Origin: DASXYG01 sp036502625
Lineage (GTDB): Bacteria; Actinomycetota; Actinomycetes; Streptosporangiales; Streptosporangiaceae
Assembly: GCA_036502625.1 (NCBI GenBank)
Contig: DASXYG010000098.1
Location: 41,558 to 105,557 of the forward strand
Direction of reading: 5' to 3'
Length of the DNA: 64,000 nt
Shown: positions 41,142 through 50,711 of the stretch, piece after piece
How positions within the stretch are numbered: the stretch's first letter is position 1
How the letters are laid out: every line of letters begins with the position of its first letter
The notes under the pieces: model-generated
Seen by the model: only the letters and a program-made list of their open reading frames with translations
The model's database searches: none
What the model was told of the DNA's origin: nothing
Position numbers and translations under genes: made by a program

Positions 41142-43178
41142 ATGGCACTGCTGGAGATCGAGGACCTGCGCACCGACATCAGGCTCAGCCGGTCCACCGT
41201 GCACGCGCTCGACGGCGTCAGCCTCACCGTGGACCGCGGCGAGACCCTCGGCATCGTCGGGGAGTCCGGCTGCGGCAAGACCATGACGGCGCTGTCGGTG
41301 ATGCGGCTGCTCCCGCCGGGCGGCCACATCGTCGGCGGCACCGTCACCCTCGACGGCACGGACATCACCGGCGCCACCGACTCGGGCATGCGCCGGGTCC
41401 GCGGCAACGAGGTCGGCATGGTCTTCCAGGACCCCATGACCTCGCTGAACCCGACCATGACGATCGGGCGGCAGATCGCGGAGTCCGTACGGCTGCACCG
41501 CGACGCCGGCTCCGCGGCCGCGATGCGCCGCGCGGCCGAGGTGCTCGGCCTGGTCGGCATGCCGTACCCGGAGCAGCGGCTCGGCGACTACCCGCACCAG
41601 CTCTCCGGCGGCATGCGGCAGCGCGCCATGATCGCGATGGCGCTGGCCTGCGAGCCCAAGCTGCTGATCGCCGACGAGCCCACCACCGCGCTCGACGTCA
41701 CCATCCAGAAGCAGATCCTCGAGCTGATCGACGACCTGCGCGCCCGGCTCGGCATGGCGGTCATCCTGGTCACCCACGACCTCGGCGTGATCGCGGGCAA
41801 CGCCGACCGGGTGGCGGTGATGTACGCGGGCAAGGTCGTCGAGACCACCGACACGTCCACGCTGTTCGCCAACCCCCGCCACCCGTACACCGAGGCGCTG
41901 TTCGAGGCGCTGCCCGAGACGTCCGTGGCCGAGCGCACCCGGCTGTACAGCATCCCCGGCCTGCCGCCCGACCTCACCGAACCGCCGCCGGCCTGCCGGT
42001 TCGCGGCGCGCTGCCGGTACGCCGCGGACCGCTGCCGTACGGACGAGCCGGACCTCCTCGGCGACGTCGCCGGGCACGAGTACGCCTGCTTCTTCCCGGT
42101 CGGCACGGCCGAGCGCACGGGCGTGGCGGTCAGCGCGGCCGAGCCGCCGTCCGTGGCGCCCGACCCGGACGAGGAGCACCTCCTGCGGGTGGAGAACCTG
42201 GTCAAGGGGTTCCCGGTGACCGCGGGCGCGGTGCTCCAGCGGCGGATCGGCACGGTCAGCGCGGTCGCCGGCGTGTCGTTCACCGTACGGCGGGGCGAGA
42301 CGTTCGGGCTGGTCGGCGAGTCCGGCTGCGGGAAGACGACGATCGGGCGGCTGATCGTGGGCCTGGAGACCGCCGACTCCGGCACGATCAGGTTCGGCGA
42401 CGGCACGGGAGGCGGCACCGACCTGACCCGGCTGCGCGGCCGCGACCGGCGCCGCAGGCGGCGCGACGTGCAACTGATGTTCCAGGACTCCTACGCCTCC
42501 ATGGACCCGCGGATGCGCGTCGGCACGGTGCTGCGCGAGCCGCTGGCCATCCAGCGGGTCGGCTCACGCGACGAGCAGCGCCGCACGGTGGCCCGGCTCC
42601 TCGACGAGGTGGGCCTCCCGGCCGCGGCCGTCGAGCGCTACCCGCACGAGTTCTCCGGCGGCCAGCGGCAGCGGCTCGGCCTGGCACGCGCGCTGGCGCT
42701 GCAGCCCGCGCTGATCGTCGCCGACGAACCGGTCTCCGCGCTCGACGTCTCCATCCAGGCGCAGATCCTCAACCTGATGCGCGACCTCCAGCGCGAGCAC
42801 CGCCTGACGTACGTGTTCATCTCCCACGACCTGTCGGTGGTGCGCTACCTGTCGTCCACGATCGGCGTGATGTACCTCGGGAAGCTGGTCGAGATCGGCC
42901 CCGCGGAGGACGTCTACACCGCGCCGGTGCACCCGTACACCCGCGGCCTCGTCGACACGATCCCGGTGGCCGACCCCCGTGTGGAGCGGGCGAAGGTCCA
43001 CCAGGGCGTGGCCGGCGAGCTGCCGTCCGCGATCAGCCCGCCGTCCGGCTGCCGGTTCCGTACGCGCTGCCCCCTGGCCGGCGACATCTGCGCCGAGGAG
43101 GAACCGCCGCTGCGCCCGTTCACCGCCGGCGGGCACGCCGCCGCGTGCCATTTCCCGCTCCGCGCGCCCCAGGTCTAG
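41142..43178 (+). CDS. Fused DppD-DppF ABC transporter ATPase
   Basis: The 678-residue protein contains two complete oligopeptide-type nucleotide-binding domains. Each has a Walker A GESGCGKT (about residues 40 and 393), an LSGGMRQR- or FSGGQRQR-type signature and a Walker B (LLIADEPTTALD, LIVADEPVSALD). Each ends with the Cys-rich FeS-like C-terminal region of the family (CRFAARCRYAADRC and CRFRTRCPLAGDIC). Two separate genes (dppD and dppF) are the common arrangement; here they are joined in one chain. It completes the transporter. Confidence 0.95.
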   Translation: MALLEIEDLRTDIRLSRSTVHALDGVSLTVDRGETLGIVGESGCGKTMTALSVMRLLPPGGHIVGGTVTLDGTDITGATDSGMRRVRGNEVGMVFQDPMTSLNPTMTIGRQIAESVRLHRDAGSAAAMRRAAEVLGLVGMPYPEQRLGDYPHQLSGGMRQRAMIAMALACEPKLLIADEPTTALDVTIQKQILELIDDLRARLGMAVILVTHDLGVIAGNADRVAVMYAGKVVETTDTSTLFANPRHPYTEALFEALPETSVAERTRLYSIPGLPPDLTEPPPACRFAARCRYAADRCRTDEPDLLGDVAGHEYACFFPVGTAERTGVAVSAAEPPSVAPDPDEEHLLRVENLVKGFPVTAGAVLQRRIGTVSAVAGVSFTVRRGETFGLVGESGCGKTTIGRLIVGLETADSGTIRFGDGTGGGTDLTRLRGRDRRRRRRDVQLMFQDSYASMDPRMRVGTVLREPLAIQRVGSRDEQRRTVARLLDEVGLPAAAVERYPHEFSGGQRQRLGLARALALQPALIVADEPVSALDVSIQAQILNLMRDLQREHRLTYVFISHDLSVVRYLSSTIGVMYLGKLVEIGPAEDVYTAPVHPYTRGLVDTIPVADPRVERAKVHQGVAGELPSAISPPSGCRFRTRCPLAGDICAEEEPPLRPFTAGGHAAACHFPLRAPQV

Positions 43179-43200
43179 CGGTTTCCGGTGATCTCCTTAG

Positions 43201-43206
43201 TAGGCT
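43201..43206 (+). promoter_or_regulatory. Leaderless -10 box of mshD
   Basis: TAGGCT ends 6 nt before the mshD ATG, with no ribosome binding site. mshD can thus be expressed independently of the ABC operon. Confidence 0.45.
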
Positions 43207-43212
43207 CGGGCC

Positions 43213-44124
43213 ATGGGTGATCGGCGCGAGGTGGTCAAGGGACGGCTGGACCCCGACGAGGTCCGCGACGTCACGCGGATCGTGGACGCCGCGACCGCGG
43301 CCGACCGGGTGGCCCCGGTCGGCGAGCACGTCATGCTCGGCCTGCGCTACGGCGACGGCGAGCAGCGGCGCCACGTCCTCGTCTACGAGGACGCCGACCT
43401 CGCCGGCTACGGCCAGCTCGACGTCAGCGAGCCCGACGACGACGCGGTGGCCGAGATGGTCGTCGACCCGGCGCGCCGGGGCCGCGGCCACGGGCGCGCG
43501 CTCGCCCAGGCGCTGCTCGCGTCCGCGCCGAACGGCCACCTGCGCGCCTGGTCGCACGGCCAGCACCCGCATGCCGAGCGGCTGGCCGTCACGCTCGGCT
43601 TCGACCGGGTCCGTACGCTCCTCCAGATGCGCCGGTCGCTGTACGCCCCGGTGCCGAGCCCGGCCTTCCCCGACGACGTCACCGTCCGCACGTTCCGCGT
43701 CGACGCCGACGAGAAGGCGTGGCTCGCCGTCAACGCGGCCGCGTTCCAGTGGCATCCCGAGCAGGGCGGCATGACCATGGACGACCTCCGCCAGCGCGAG
43801 GCCGAGCCGTGGTTCGACCCCACCGGCTTCTTCCTGGCCGAACGCGGCGGCGACCTCGTCGGCTTCCACTGGACGAAGGTCCACCCCAACGGCGGCGGCG
43901 ACGGCAGCGAGCCGATGGGCGAGGTCTACGCGGTCGGCGTCAGCCCGTACGCCCAGGGCGGCGGCCTCGGCCGTGCCCTGACGGTGGCCGGCCTCCAGTA
44001 CCTCCGCGGCCTCGGCCTCAGCCAGGTCCTCCTGTACGTCGAGGAAACGAACGCCGCGGCCGTCCGCCTGTACGAGTCCCTGGAGTTCACCCGCTGGGAC
44101 GCCGACATCATGTACCGCCGCTAA
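43213..44124 (+). CDS. mshD: Mycothiol synthase MshD
   Basis: MshD acetylates Cys-GlcN-Ins to give mycothiol. The 303-residue protein has two GNAT domains: the N-terminal one with MVVDPARRGRGHGRALAQAL and the active C-terminal one with VYAVGVSPYAQGGGLGRALT for acetyl-CoA binding, ending in VRLYESLEFTRWDADIMY. Its place between a GlnR block and pst genes is that of Rv0819, apart from the inserted peptide transporter. Confidence 0.95.
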   Translation: MGDRREVVKGRLDPDEVRDVTRIVDAATAADRVAPVGEHVMLGLRYGDGEQRRHVLVYEDADLAGYGQLDVSEPDDDAVAEMVVDPARRGRGHGRALAQALLASAPNGHLRAWSHGQHPHAERLAVTLGFDRVRTLLQMRRSLYAPVPSPAFPDDVTVRTFRVDADEKAWLAVNAAAFQWHPEQGGMTMDDLRQREAEPWFDPTGFFLAERGGDLVGFHWTKVHPNGGGDGSEPMGEVYAVGVSPYAQGGGLGRALTVAGLQYLRGLGLSQVLLYVEETNAAAVRLYESLEFTRWDADIMYRR

Positions 44125-44219
44125 TCCACCCGCGAACGCCCATTACCTGGGCCTACACAGCGTGGTTAACCGTACGTACGTTGTAGCGCCCGGCATCCTT
44201 CGTGAAACCGACGAACGGC

Positions 44220-44252
44220 GTTCACTGCGCGTTCACCTCACCCGTTCTGGCC
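44220..44252 (+). promoter_or_regulatory. PHO box upstream of pstS
   Basis: Two 11-bp direct repeats, GTTCACTGCGC and GTTCACCTCAC, are followed in phase by a weaker third, CCGTTCTGGCC. This is the actinobacterial PhoP-binding arrangement (GTTCACC-like units every 11 bp). It predicts induction of pstSCAB under phosphate starvation. Confidence 0.75.
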
Positions 44253-44315
44253 GGTCACTTCCCTTTCCTACCGTCGGCGACGACAACAGAGGAATCTGAG
44301 GAAGGACTGGGACAC

Positions 44316-45416
44316 GTGAAGTTCCAGCGGTACGCCGGAATCGCCGGCGTGGTCGTCGCCGGAGCGCTCGCGCTCACGGCCTGCGGTACGGACAACAACA
44401 CCAGTCCGGGGACCAGCAAGGCGGCGGGCAATATCAAGGACTGCGGCAAAGGCACGCTGAACGCGTCCGGGTCCACCGCACAGGGCAACGCCATGGACAC
44501 CTGGCGCAAGGCGTACCAGGAGGCCTGTTCGGGCGCCAACCTGAACTACAACGGAAACGGTTCCGGCGCGGGGGTGCAGCAGTTCATCGCCGGATCGACC
44601 GCCTTCGCCGGGTCGGACTCCGCGCTGAAGCCCGAGGAGCACCCGAAGGCCGACCAGCGCTGCAAGACCGGCTCGGCCGTTGACCTCCCGATGGTCGTCG
44701 GCCCGATCGCGGTCGTCTACAACCTCAAGGGCGTCGACAACCTCCAGCTCTCCCCCAAGACCATCGCGGGGATCTTCGCCGGGAAGATCAAGACGTGGAA
44801 CGACCCGGCCATCAAGAAGGACAACCCCAGCGCGAAGCTGCCGTCCACCGCGATCTCCACCGTGCACCGCGCGGACGAGTCCGGCACGAGCGACAACTTC
44901 ACCAAGTTCATGCAGGCCACGGCGCCGAAGGTCTGGACGTACGCGCCCGGTAAGAAGTGGGTCGCGCCGGGCGGGCAGGGCGCCAAGGGCTCCGACGGTG
45001 TCGCCGCCGCGGTCAAGCAGGGCAACGGCTCGATCGCCTACGACGAGTACTCCTACGCGATGAACGGCAAGCTGCAGACCGCCAAGGTCGCCAACGGCAG
45101 CGGCAAGTTCGTCGAGCTGTCGCCGGACTCCGCGTCCAAGGGCGTCGAGGCGGCCAAGGTCGTCGGCAAGGGCAAGGACCTCTCCCTGGCGATCGACTAC
45201 AACACCAAGGAAGCCGGCGCGTACCCGATCGTGCTGACGACGTACGAGATCACGTGCCTGAAGGGGCTTCCGGCGGACCAGCTCAAGCTGGTCAAGTCGT
45301 TCCTGACCTACACGGCCAGCGACGCCGGCCAGTCCGGGTTGACCCAGCTCGGCTACGCGCCGCTGCCGAAGTCGATCCAGACCAAGGTGCAGGACGTCGT
45401 GAAGGGCCTCGCCTGA
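44316..45416 (+). CDS. pstS: Phosphate-binding lipoprotein PstS
   Basis: PstS captures inorganic phosphate outside the cell for the PstCAB transporter. The 366-residue lipoprotein has the lipobox LALTAC (Cys23) and phosphate-binding elements: GTLNASGSTAQGNAMDTW, the SDSAL loop and HRADESGTSDNFTKF. The GTG at 44316 follows GAGGAAGGAC; the frame is open further upstream but across the PHO box. First gene of pstSCAB. Confidence 0.95.
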   Translation: MKFQRYAGIAGVVVAGALALTACGTDNNTSPGTSKAAGNIKDCGKGTLNASGSTAQGNAMDTWRKAYQEACSGANLNYNGNGSGAGVQQFIAGSTAFAGSDSALKPEEHPKADQRCKTGSAVDLPMVVGPIAVVYNLKGVDNLQLSPKTIAGIFAGKIKTWNDPAIKKDNPSAKLPSTAISTVHRADESGTSDNFTKFMQATAPKVWTYAPGKKWVAPGGQGAKGSDGVAAAVKQGNGSIAYDEYSYAMNGKLQTAKVANGSGKFVELSPDSASKGVEAAKVVGKGKDLSLAIDYNTKEAGAYPIVLTTYEITCLKGLPADQLKLVKSFLTYTASDAGQSGLTQLGYAPLPKSIQTKVQDVVKGLA

Positions 45417-45419
45417 TCG

Positions 45420-46397
45420 ATGTCCAGCTCGACGGAGATCATTGAGCAGGGGGGTTCGGGCGCGGGAGCGCGTCCGGCCCCCTCCCCCGGACGCCTCGGC
45501 GACCGGTTGTTCCGGCTGGCGTCAAGCGGTGCCGGGATCCTCCTCCTGGTGATCATGGCCGCGATCGCCGCGTTCCTGATCGCCGAGGCGATCCCGGCGC
45601 TGCGCGCGAACCACGCGAGCTTCCTGACGACCACCACCTGGAACCCCGACGGCACGCCCTCGGTCTTCGGCATCGCCGCGCTGGCGTTCGGAACCGTGCT
45701 GACGTCCCTCATCGCCTTGATCATCGCCACGCCGGTCGCCGTCGGCGTGGCCTTGTTCATCTCCCACTACGCCCCGCGCAGCCTGGCCGCGATCCTCGGC
45801 TACATCGTCGACCTGCTGGCCGCCGTGCCCAGCGTCGTCTACGGGCTGTGGGGCCTGATCTTCCTGGTGCCGGGCGTCCAGCCGGTGTGGCAGTGGCTGC
45901 ACGACACGCTCGGGTTCATCCCCCTGTTCAGCGCCGACCAGGTCGCGGGCAAGTCCGTGCTGACCGGTTCCCTGGTGCTGGCGATCATGATCCTGCCGAT
46001 CATCGCGGCGGTGTCGCGCGAGGTGTTCCTCCAGGCGCCGGTCAACCTCCAGGAGGCGGCGCTCGGGCTGGGCGCCACCCGCTGGGAGATGATCCGCATG
46101 ACCGTGCTGCCGTTCGGCAAGTCCGGCGTGATCAGCGCGGCGATGCTCGGCCTCGGCCGGGCGCTCGGCGAGACGATCGCGGTCGCCATGGTGCTGCCCG
46201 CCGCGTTCACCGTGAGCGCGCAGCTCCTGAACACCAACGGCAACAGCATCGCGGCCAACATCGCGAACACGTTCGCCGAGGCCAGCGAGAACGGCCGGGG
46301 CGCGCTGATCGCCTCCGGCCTGGTGCTGTTCGTCATCACGCTGGTCGTCAACATGGCCGCGCGGCTGGTCATCGCACGGAAGAAGGTACGCGCGTGA
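45420..46397 (+). CDS. pstC: Phosphate ABC transporter permease PstC
   Basis: The 325-residue protein has six spans and the PstC core (IVDLLAAVPSVVYGLWGLIF, GLGATRWEMIRMTVLPFGKSGV). It forms the membrane channel with PstA. The start is 3 bp after the pstS stop. Confidence 0.95.
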   Translation: MSSSTEIIEQGGSGAGARPAPSPGRLGDRLFRLASSGAGILLLVIMAAIAAFLIAEAIPALRANHASFLTTTTWNPDGTPSVFGIAALAFGTVLTSLIALIIATPVAVGVALFISHYAPRSLAAILGYIVDLLAAVPSVVYGLWGLIFLVPGVQPVWQWLHDTLGFIPLFSADQVAGKSVLTGSLVLAIMILPIIAAVSREVFLQAPVNLQEAALGLGATRWEMIRMTVLPFGKSGVISAAMLGLGRALGETIAVAMVLPAAFTVSAQLLNTNGNSIAANIANTFAEASENGRGALIASGLVLFVITLVVNMAARLVIARKKVRA

Positions 46398-47266
46398 GCG
46401 TGAACAGCATCAGCCCGGCCCGCCGGATCAAGGACAAGGCGTTCCTGGTCCTGGTCTGCCTGGCCTTCGTGATCGCGGTCATCCCGCTGATCTCGGTGCT
46501 GTGGATGGTCATCAAGAACGGCGCGGCCCGCTTCGACATGGACTTCTTCTCGCACTCGATGCGCAACATCGACGCGAAGGACGCCGGCGGCGGCGCGTAC
46601 CACGCCATCCTCGGCACCCTGGAGATGGTGCTGATCGCCACGATCATCGCGCTGCCCATCGGCATCCTCACCGCGATCTACCTGACCGAGTACGGGCAGG
46701 GCGGGCGGCTGGCGAAGACGATCAGCTTCTTCGTGGACGTCATGACCGGCCTGCCGTCCATCGTCGCGGGCCTGTTCATCCTGTCCGCGTGGATCCTGGT
46801 GCTCGGCTTCGGGTTCTCCGGGTTCGCCGGCTCGCTGGCCTTGTCGATCCTGATGATGCCGATCGTGGTGCGCGGCACCGAGGAGATGATCAGGCTCGTA
46901 CCCGGCGACCTCCGCGAGGCCAGCCTCGCGCTCGGCGTGCCGAAGTGGCGGACGATCCTCAAGATCGTGCTGCCCACCGCGCTGCCCGGCATCATCACCG
47001 GCGTCATCCTCGCGATCGCGCGCATCGCCGGCGAGACCGCTCCGCTGCTGCTGGTGTGCTTCTTCACCGACTCCATCAACACCAACCCGTTCACCGGTCC
47101 GCAGGTCGCGCTGCCGCAGTTCATCTTCCAGCAGGCGGGCAAGCCGGACCCCACGGCCATCGACCGCGCGTGGACCGGCGCGCTCACGCTGATCATCATC
47201 GTCATGCTGCTGAACCTCATCGGCAGGGGCATCGCACGGTGGAAGGCCCCCGCACGTGCCCGATAG
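46394..47266 (+). CDS. pstA: Phosphate ABC transporter permease PstA
   Basis: The 290-residue protein has the PstA core FVDVMTGLPSIVAGLFILS and the ATPase-contact loop ALGVPKWRTILKIVLPTALPG. The GTG overlaps the pstC stop (GTGA), which couples synthesis of the two permeases. Confidence 0.95.
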   Translation: MSVNSISPARRIKDKAFLVLVCLAFVIAVIPLISVLWMVIKNGAARFDMDFFSHSMRNIDAKDAGGGAYHAILGTLEMVLIATIIALPIGILTAIYLTEYGQGGRLAKTISFFVDVMTGLPSIVAGLFILSAWILVLGFGFSGFAGSLALSILMMPIVVRGTEEMIRLVPGDLREASLALGVPKWRTILKIVLPTALPGIITGVILAIARIAGETAPLLLVCFFTDSINTNPFTGPQVALPQFIFQQAGKPDPTAIDRAWTGALTLIIIVMLLNLIGRGIARWKAPARAR

Positions 47267-47299
47267 CCGAGTACGCAACGAGAGAAGGACCTGAGTTCC

Positions 47300-48076
47300 A
47301 TGGCCAAGCGGATCGAGATCGGCGGGCTGAACGCCCGTTACGGTGCGACGACCGCCGTCGCCGACGTGTCCCTGGCGATCGAGCCGCGCGAGGTGACGGC
47401 GTTCATCGGCCCGTCCGGCTGCGGCAAGTCCACCCTGCTGCGCACGCTCAACCGCATGCACGAGCTGTCGCCGGGCGGCACGGTCGACGGCAAGGTCATG
47501 CTCGACGGCCAGGACCTCTACGGCCCGAACGTCGACCCGGTGGCCGTGCGCCGCAGCGTCGGCATGGTCTTCCAGCGGCCCAACCCGTTCCCCACGATGT
47601 CGATCTACGACAACGTGGCCGCGGGGATCCGCCTGCTCGGCCGGCGCCGCAAGAGCGAGCTCGACGACGTCGTTGAACGGTCCCTCACGGGGGCGGGACT
47701 GTGGAACGAGGTCAAGGACCGGCTGGGCAAGGCGGGCGCGGGGCTGTCCGGCGGCCAGCAGCAGCGGCTGTGCATCGCCCGCGCGATCGCCGTCCAGCCG
47801 GACGTCCTGCTGATGGACGAACCGTGCTCCGCGCTCGACCCGATCTCCACGCTGGCGATCGAGGACCTCATCGAGCGGCTCAAGGAGAGCTACACGATCG
47901 TCATCGTGACGCACAACATGCAGCAGGCGGCCCGCGTCAGCGACGTCACCGCGTTCTTCACCATCACCGGCCCCGGCCAGCCCGGCCGCCTCATCGAGAT
48001 GGCCGACACGAAGAAGATCTTCACGAAGCCGGACGAGAAGGCCACCGAGGACTACATCTCCGGCCGCTTCGGCTGA
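47300..48076 (+). CDS. pstB: Phosphate ABC transporter ATPase PstB
   Basis: The 258-residue ATPase has Walker A GPSGCGKST, signature LSGGQQQRL, Walker B LLMDEPCSALDP and the PstB-typical QRPNPFPTMSIYDNV. It powers PstSCA. Its last 25 bases overlap the convergent lipoprotein gene. Confidence 0.95.
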   Translation: MAKRIEIGGLNARYGATTAVADVSLAIEPREVTAFIGPSGCGKSTLLRTLNRMHELSPGGTVDGKVMLDGQDLYGPNVDPVAVRRSVGMVFQRPNPFPTMSIYDNVAAGIRLLGRRRKSELDDVVERSLTGAGLWNEVKDRLGKAGAGLSGGQQQRLCIARAIAVQPDVLLMDEPCSALDPISTLAIEDLIERLKESYTIVIVTHNMQQAARVSDVTAFFTITGPGQPGRLIEMADTKKIFTKPDEKATEDYISGRFG

Positions 48077-48753
48077 TCCGGAGCCGGGTCACCCTGCAAT
48101 ACGGGCGTCTCGGGGAACTCCCTGCGGAGGGTGCGCCGCCGCCACACGACGAGGCCGGCGGCCAGCACCACCACGACGGCTCCCCCGGCGTACCACGGCC
48201 ACACGGTCGCCGGGGTGTGCCCGGTCACGGCGACGAACCTGCCCTTCCCCGGCACCGAGGTGACGTCGCCGAGGGTGAGGACCAGGTCGCTGGACCGCAG
48301 CGGCCCGTCGCTGCGGAACGCGGCCAGGTCGTGGTACGTCCGCCCGTCGCCGTCGATCAGCACGGCCGTGCCGCGCCCGCGCGCGACGTACTCCGGCATC
48401 AGCTCCATGGCGCCGCCGTCGTGCTTGACCAGGATGTACCGCTGGTAGAGCCGGTCGCTTCCTGTCGTCTGCCGCGCCGCCTGCCGCACGGACGCGGACG
48501 GCGTGCACCGCGACTGGCCCGCGCACGGGTACGCGCCGAACAACTGCGACTCGATGTCCACCGGTGCGCCCTGGGCGGCCAGGTTGGCCAGGCGGTCGGC
48601 GCTGTCGCCCATGCCGGGGAACACGTCGTTTCGTACGTGCGGGTTCCGCGCGTACTCGTGGAACAGCTCCCCTGGCGACGCCGTCGGCTCCGCCGCGCAC
48701 CCGGCCAGCAGGAACACGCCCGCCGCCATGACAACCGTCCACACCCGCACCAC
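48052..48753 (-). CDS. Lipoprotein with C-terminal membrane anchor
   Basis: The 233-residue protein has an N-terminal lipobox (VFLLAGC, Cys19) and a C-terminal transmembrane helix (WYAGGAVVVVLAAGLVVW) followed by a basic tail. The outside domain includes two Cys residues (CAGQSRC) that could form a disulfide. I do not recognise the family. The GTG at 48753 follows GGAGG. Its 3' end overlaps pstB by 25 bp, and it lies between the two phosphate uptake systems. Confidence 0.55.
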   Translation of the reverse strand: MVRVWTVVMAAGVFLLAGCAAEPTASPGELFHEYARNPHVRNDVFPGMGDSADRLANLAAQGAPVDIESQLFGAYPCAGQSRCTPSASVRQAARQTTGSDRLYQRYILVKHDGGAMELMPEYVARGRGTAVLIDGDGRTYHDLAAFRSDGPLRSSDLVLTLGDVTSVPGKGRFVAVTGHTPATVWPWYAGGAVVVVLAAGLVVWRRRTLRREFPETPVLQGDPAPDQPKRPEM

Positions 48754-48823
48754 GCCGACCTCCGGACACCCCGTACGTTCACGTCGCCGCGAAGGTACGG
48801 GCCTCGGCCGGGACCGGTCCCGG

Positions 48824-49822
48824 TCAGGTGCCCATGATCAGGTGCGCGATCCAGTACGTCACCGCCGAGACCAGCGCCGCGGCCGGCATGGTGACGATCC
48901 ACGCGAACACGATGTTGCCGGCGACGCCCCAGCGCACGGCCGAGACCCGCTTGGTCGCACCGACGCCCATGATCGCCGCCGTGATGGTGTGCGTCGTGGA
49001 GATGGGCGCCTGCCAGACGAACGCCGTGGTGTAGAGCACGGCGGACGCGGTGATCTCCGCGGCGAACCCCTTGGGCGGGTCGAGCTCGATGATGCGCCGC
49101 CCGAGCGTGCGCATGATGCGCCAGCCGCCGGAGTATGTGCCCAGCGACAGCACGGCCGCGCTCATGAGGATCACCCAGAGGGGCACGTCGAAGCCCGTCT
49201 GATAGCCCGTTGTGACCAGGGCGAGCACGATGATGCCCATCGTCTTCTGCGCGTCCTGCAGGCCGTGGCCGAGCGCCATCGCGGCGGCCGACAGCGACTG
49301 CGCGAGCCGGAACCCGCGGCTGACCCGCCCCGGGTTGGACCTGCGGAAGATCCACAGGATCGCGACCATCACCAGGAAGCCGAGCACCAGACCGACCACC
49401 GGCGACACGATCATCGGGATGACGACCTTGTCGAGCACGCCCGACCAGTAGACGATGCCGGACGACGCCATCGCCGCGCCGACCATGCCGCCGATCAGCG
49501 CGTGCGACGACGACGAGGGCAGCCCGAAGTACCAGGTGACGAGGTTCCAGGCGATCGCGCCGATCAGCGCGGAGAACACCACCGTGAGGCCGTGCATGCC
49601 GGACGGGGTGTCGATGATGCCCTCGCCGACGGTCTTCGCCACGCCGGTGCCGAGCATCGATCCGACGAGGTTCATCACGGCCGCCATCGCCAGCGCCGCG
49701 CGCGGGGTCAGCGCCCGGGTGGAGACGGACGTGGCGATCGCGTTCGCCGCGTCGTGGAAACCGTTGGTGTAGTTGAAAGCGAGGGCGACGCCGATGACGA
49801 CGATGAGGGCGACGAGTTCCAT
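48824..49822 (-). CDS. pit: Low-affinity phosphate transporter, Pit family
   Basis: The 332-residue protein has ten or so spans and both Pit signature repeats: FNYTNGFHDAANAIATSVSTRALTP near the N-terminus and PISTTHTITAAIMGVGATKR near the C-terminus. It moves metal-phosphate by proton symport. The PhoU-like gene immediately upstream (8 bp gap) is the usual Pit accessory. Confidence 0.95.
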   Translation of the reverse strand: MELVALIVVIGVALAFNYTNGFHDAANAIATSVSTRALTPRAALAMAAVMNLVGSMLGTGVAKTVGEGIIDTPSGMHGLTVVFSALIGAIAWNLVTWYFGLPSSSSHALIGGMVGAAMASSGIVYWSGVLDKVVIPMIVSPVVGLVLGFLVMVAILWIFRRSNPGRVSRGFRLAQSLSAAAMALGHGLQDAQKTMGIIVLALVTTGYQTGFDVPLWVILMSAAVLSLGTYSGGWRIMRTLGRRIIELDPPKGFAAEITASAVLYTTAFVWQAPISTTHTITAAIMGVGATKRVSAVRWGVAGNIVFAWIVTMPAAALVSAVTYWIAHLIMGT

Positions 49823-49830
49823 GCCTGGGC

Positions 49831-50448
49831 TCAGGACTCCTTGACCGCGATCGTCTCGACGGTGTTCGCGACGTGCTCGAACGCGTCGGCGGCGAACTCG
49901 AGCTGGTCGATCACCTCTTTGAGCTTCAGTACGGTCAGCGCCTCGTACTCGCCGCCGAACAGCTTGGCCAGCAGCCGCCGGTAGATCTGGTCGGCCTGGT
50001 TCTCCAGGCGGTTGATCTCGATCCAGTACTCGCTGAGGTCCTTCATCGACCGCAGCCGCGGCATCGCCTCGGCGGTCAGCTCGGCCGCGCGCTCCAGCAC
50101 CTCGACCTGCCGCACGATCTCCTTCGGCAGGGAGTCGAGGCGGTACAGCACGACCAGGTCGGCCGCGGCCTCCATGAAGTCCATCGCGTCGTCGAGCGTG
50201 GACGCCAGGCGGTAGATGTCCTCCCGGTCGAACGGCGTGATGAAGGTCTCGTTGAGCCGGCGCATGATCGCATGGGTGCTCTCGTCACCCGCGTGCTCGC
50301 ACGCGCGCATCTTCTCGGCGATGTCCTCGCGGTCAGCGCCGTCGCTGAGCATTTCCACGAGAAGACGCGCGCCCGTCACGAGGTTGTTCGCCGCGTCGGC
50401 GAACATGTCGTAGTAGCTGTCCTCGCGTGGCGTCAGGCGGAATCGCAC
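49831..50448 (-). CDS. PhoU-like DUF47 Pit accessory protein
   Basis: The 205-residue all-helical protein has the DUF47/PhoU-like motif FITPFDREDIYRLASTLDDAMDFMEA, including acidic metal-binding residues. These proteins regulate the Pit transporter encoded next to them. The GTG at 50448 was chosen for CAGGAG 8 nt upstream. Confidence 0.9.
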   Translation of the reverse strand: MRFRLTPREDSYYDMFADAANNLVTGARLLVEMLSDGADREDIAEKMRACEHAGDESTHAIMRRLNETFITPFDREDIYRLASTLDDAMDFMEAAADLVVLYRLDSLPKEIVRQVEVLERAAELTAEAMPRLRSMKDLSEYWIEINRLENQADQIYRRLLAKLFGGEYEALTVLKLKEVIDQLEFAADAFEHVANTVETIAVKES

Positions 50449-50659
50449 GACACACTCCTGAAGTGCGGAAACTGTCCGCAAAGGATGGTAGAGGCAGCTA
50501 TCGGCGGTCGGGACACCGCACTACTGCCAGCGGGCGTTGGAGCACTCCTCCATCGTGGTCGGAACGGGGGGTGACAAGCGGCCCGACACGCGGGCGACTG
50601 GCGTTCCACGGCAAGTGCGCGGCCCATCCTCCCACTATGGGAAGCTGTCGTGCATTTCG

Positions 50660-50711
50660 ACCCGTATATGATCTTGGGCAACATACCCGTTACCCGTATA
50701 TAATCGCTGAC
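50660..50711 (+). promoter_or_regulatory. csoR promoter with direct repeats
   Basis: A consensus TATAAT (50699-50704) ends 7 nt before the csoR GTG, so the transcript is leaderless. CCCGTATATGATC (from 50661) and CCCGTATATAATC (from 50693) are direct repeats 32 bp apart, with another ACCCG half between them. This is a likely operator region, though it differs from the GC-rich dyads of known CsoR sites. Confidence 0.55.
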
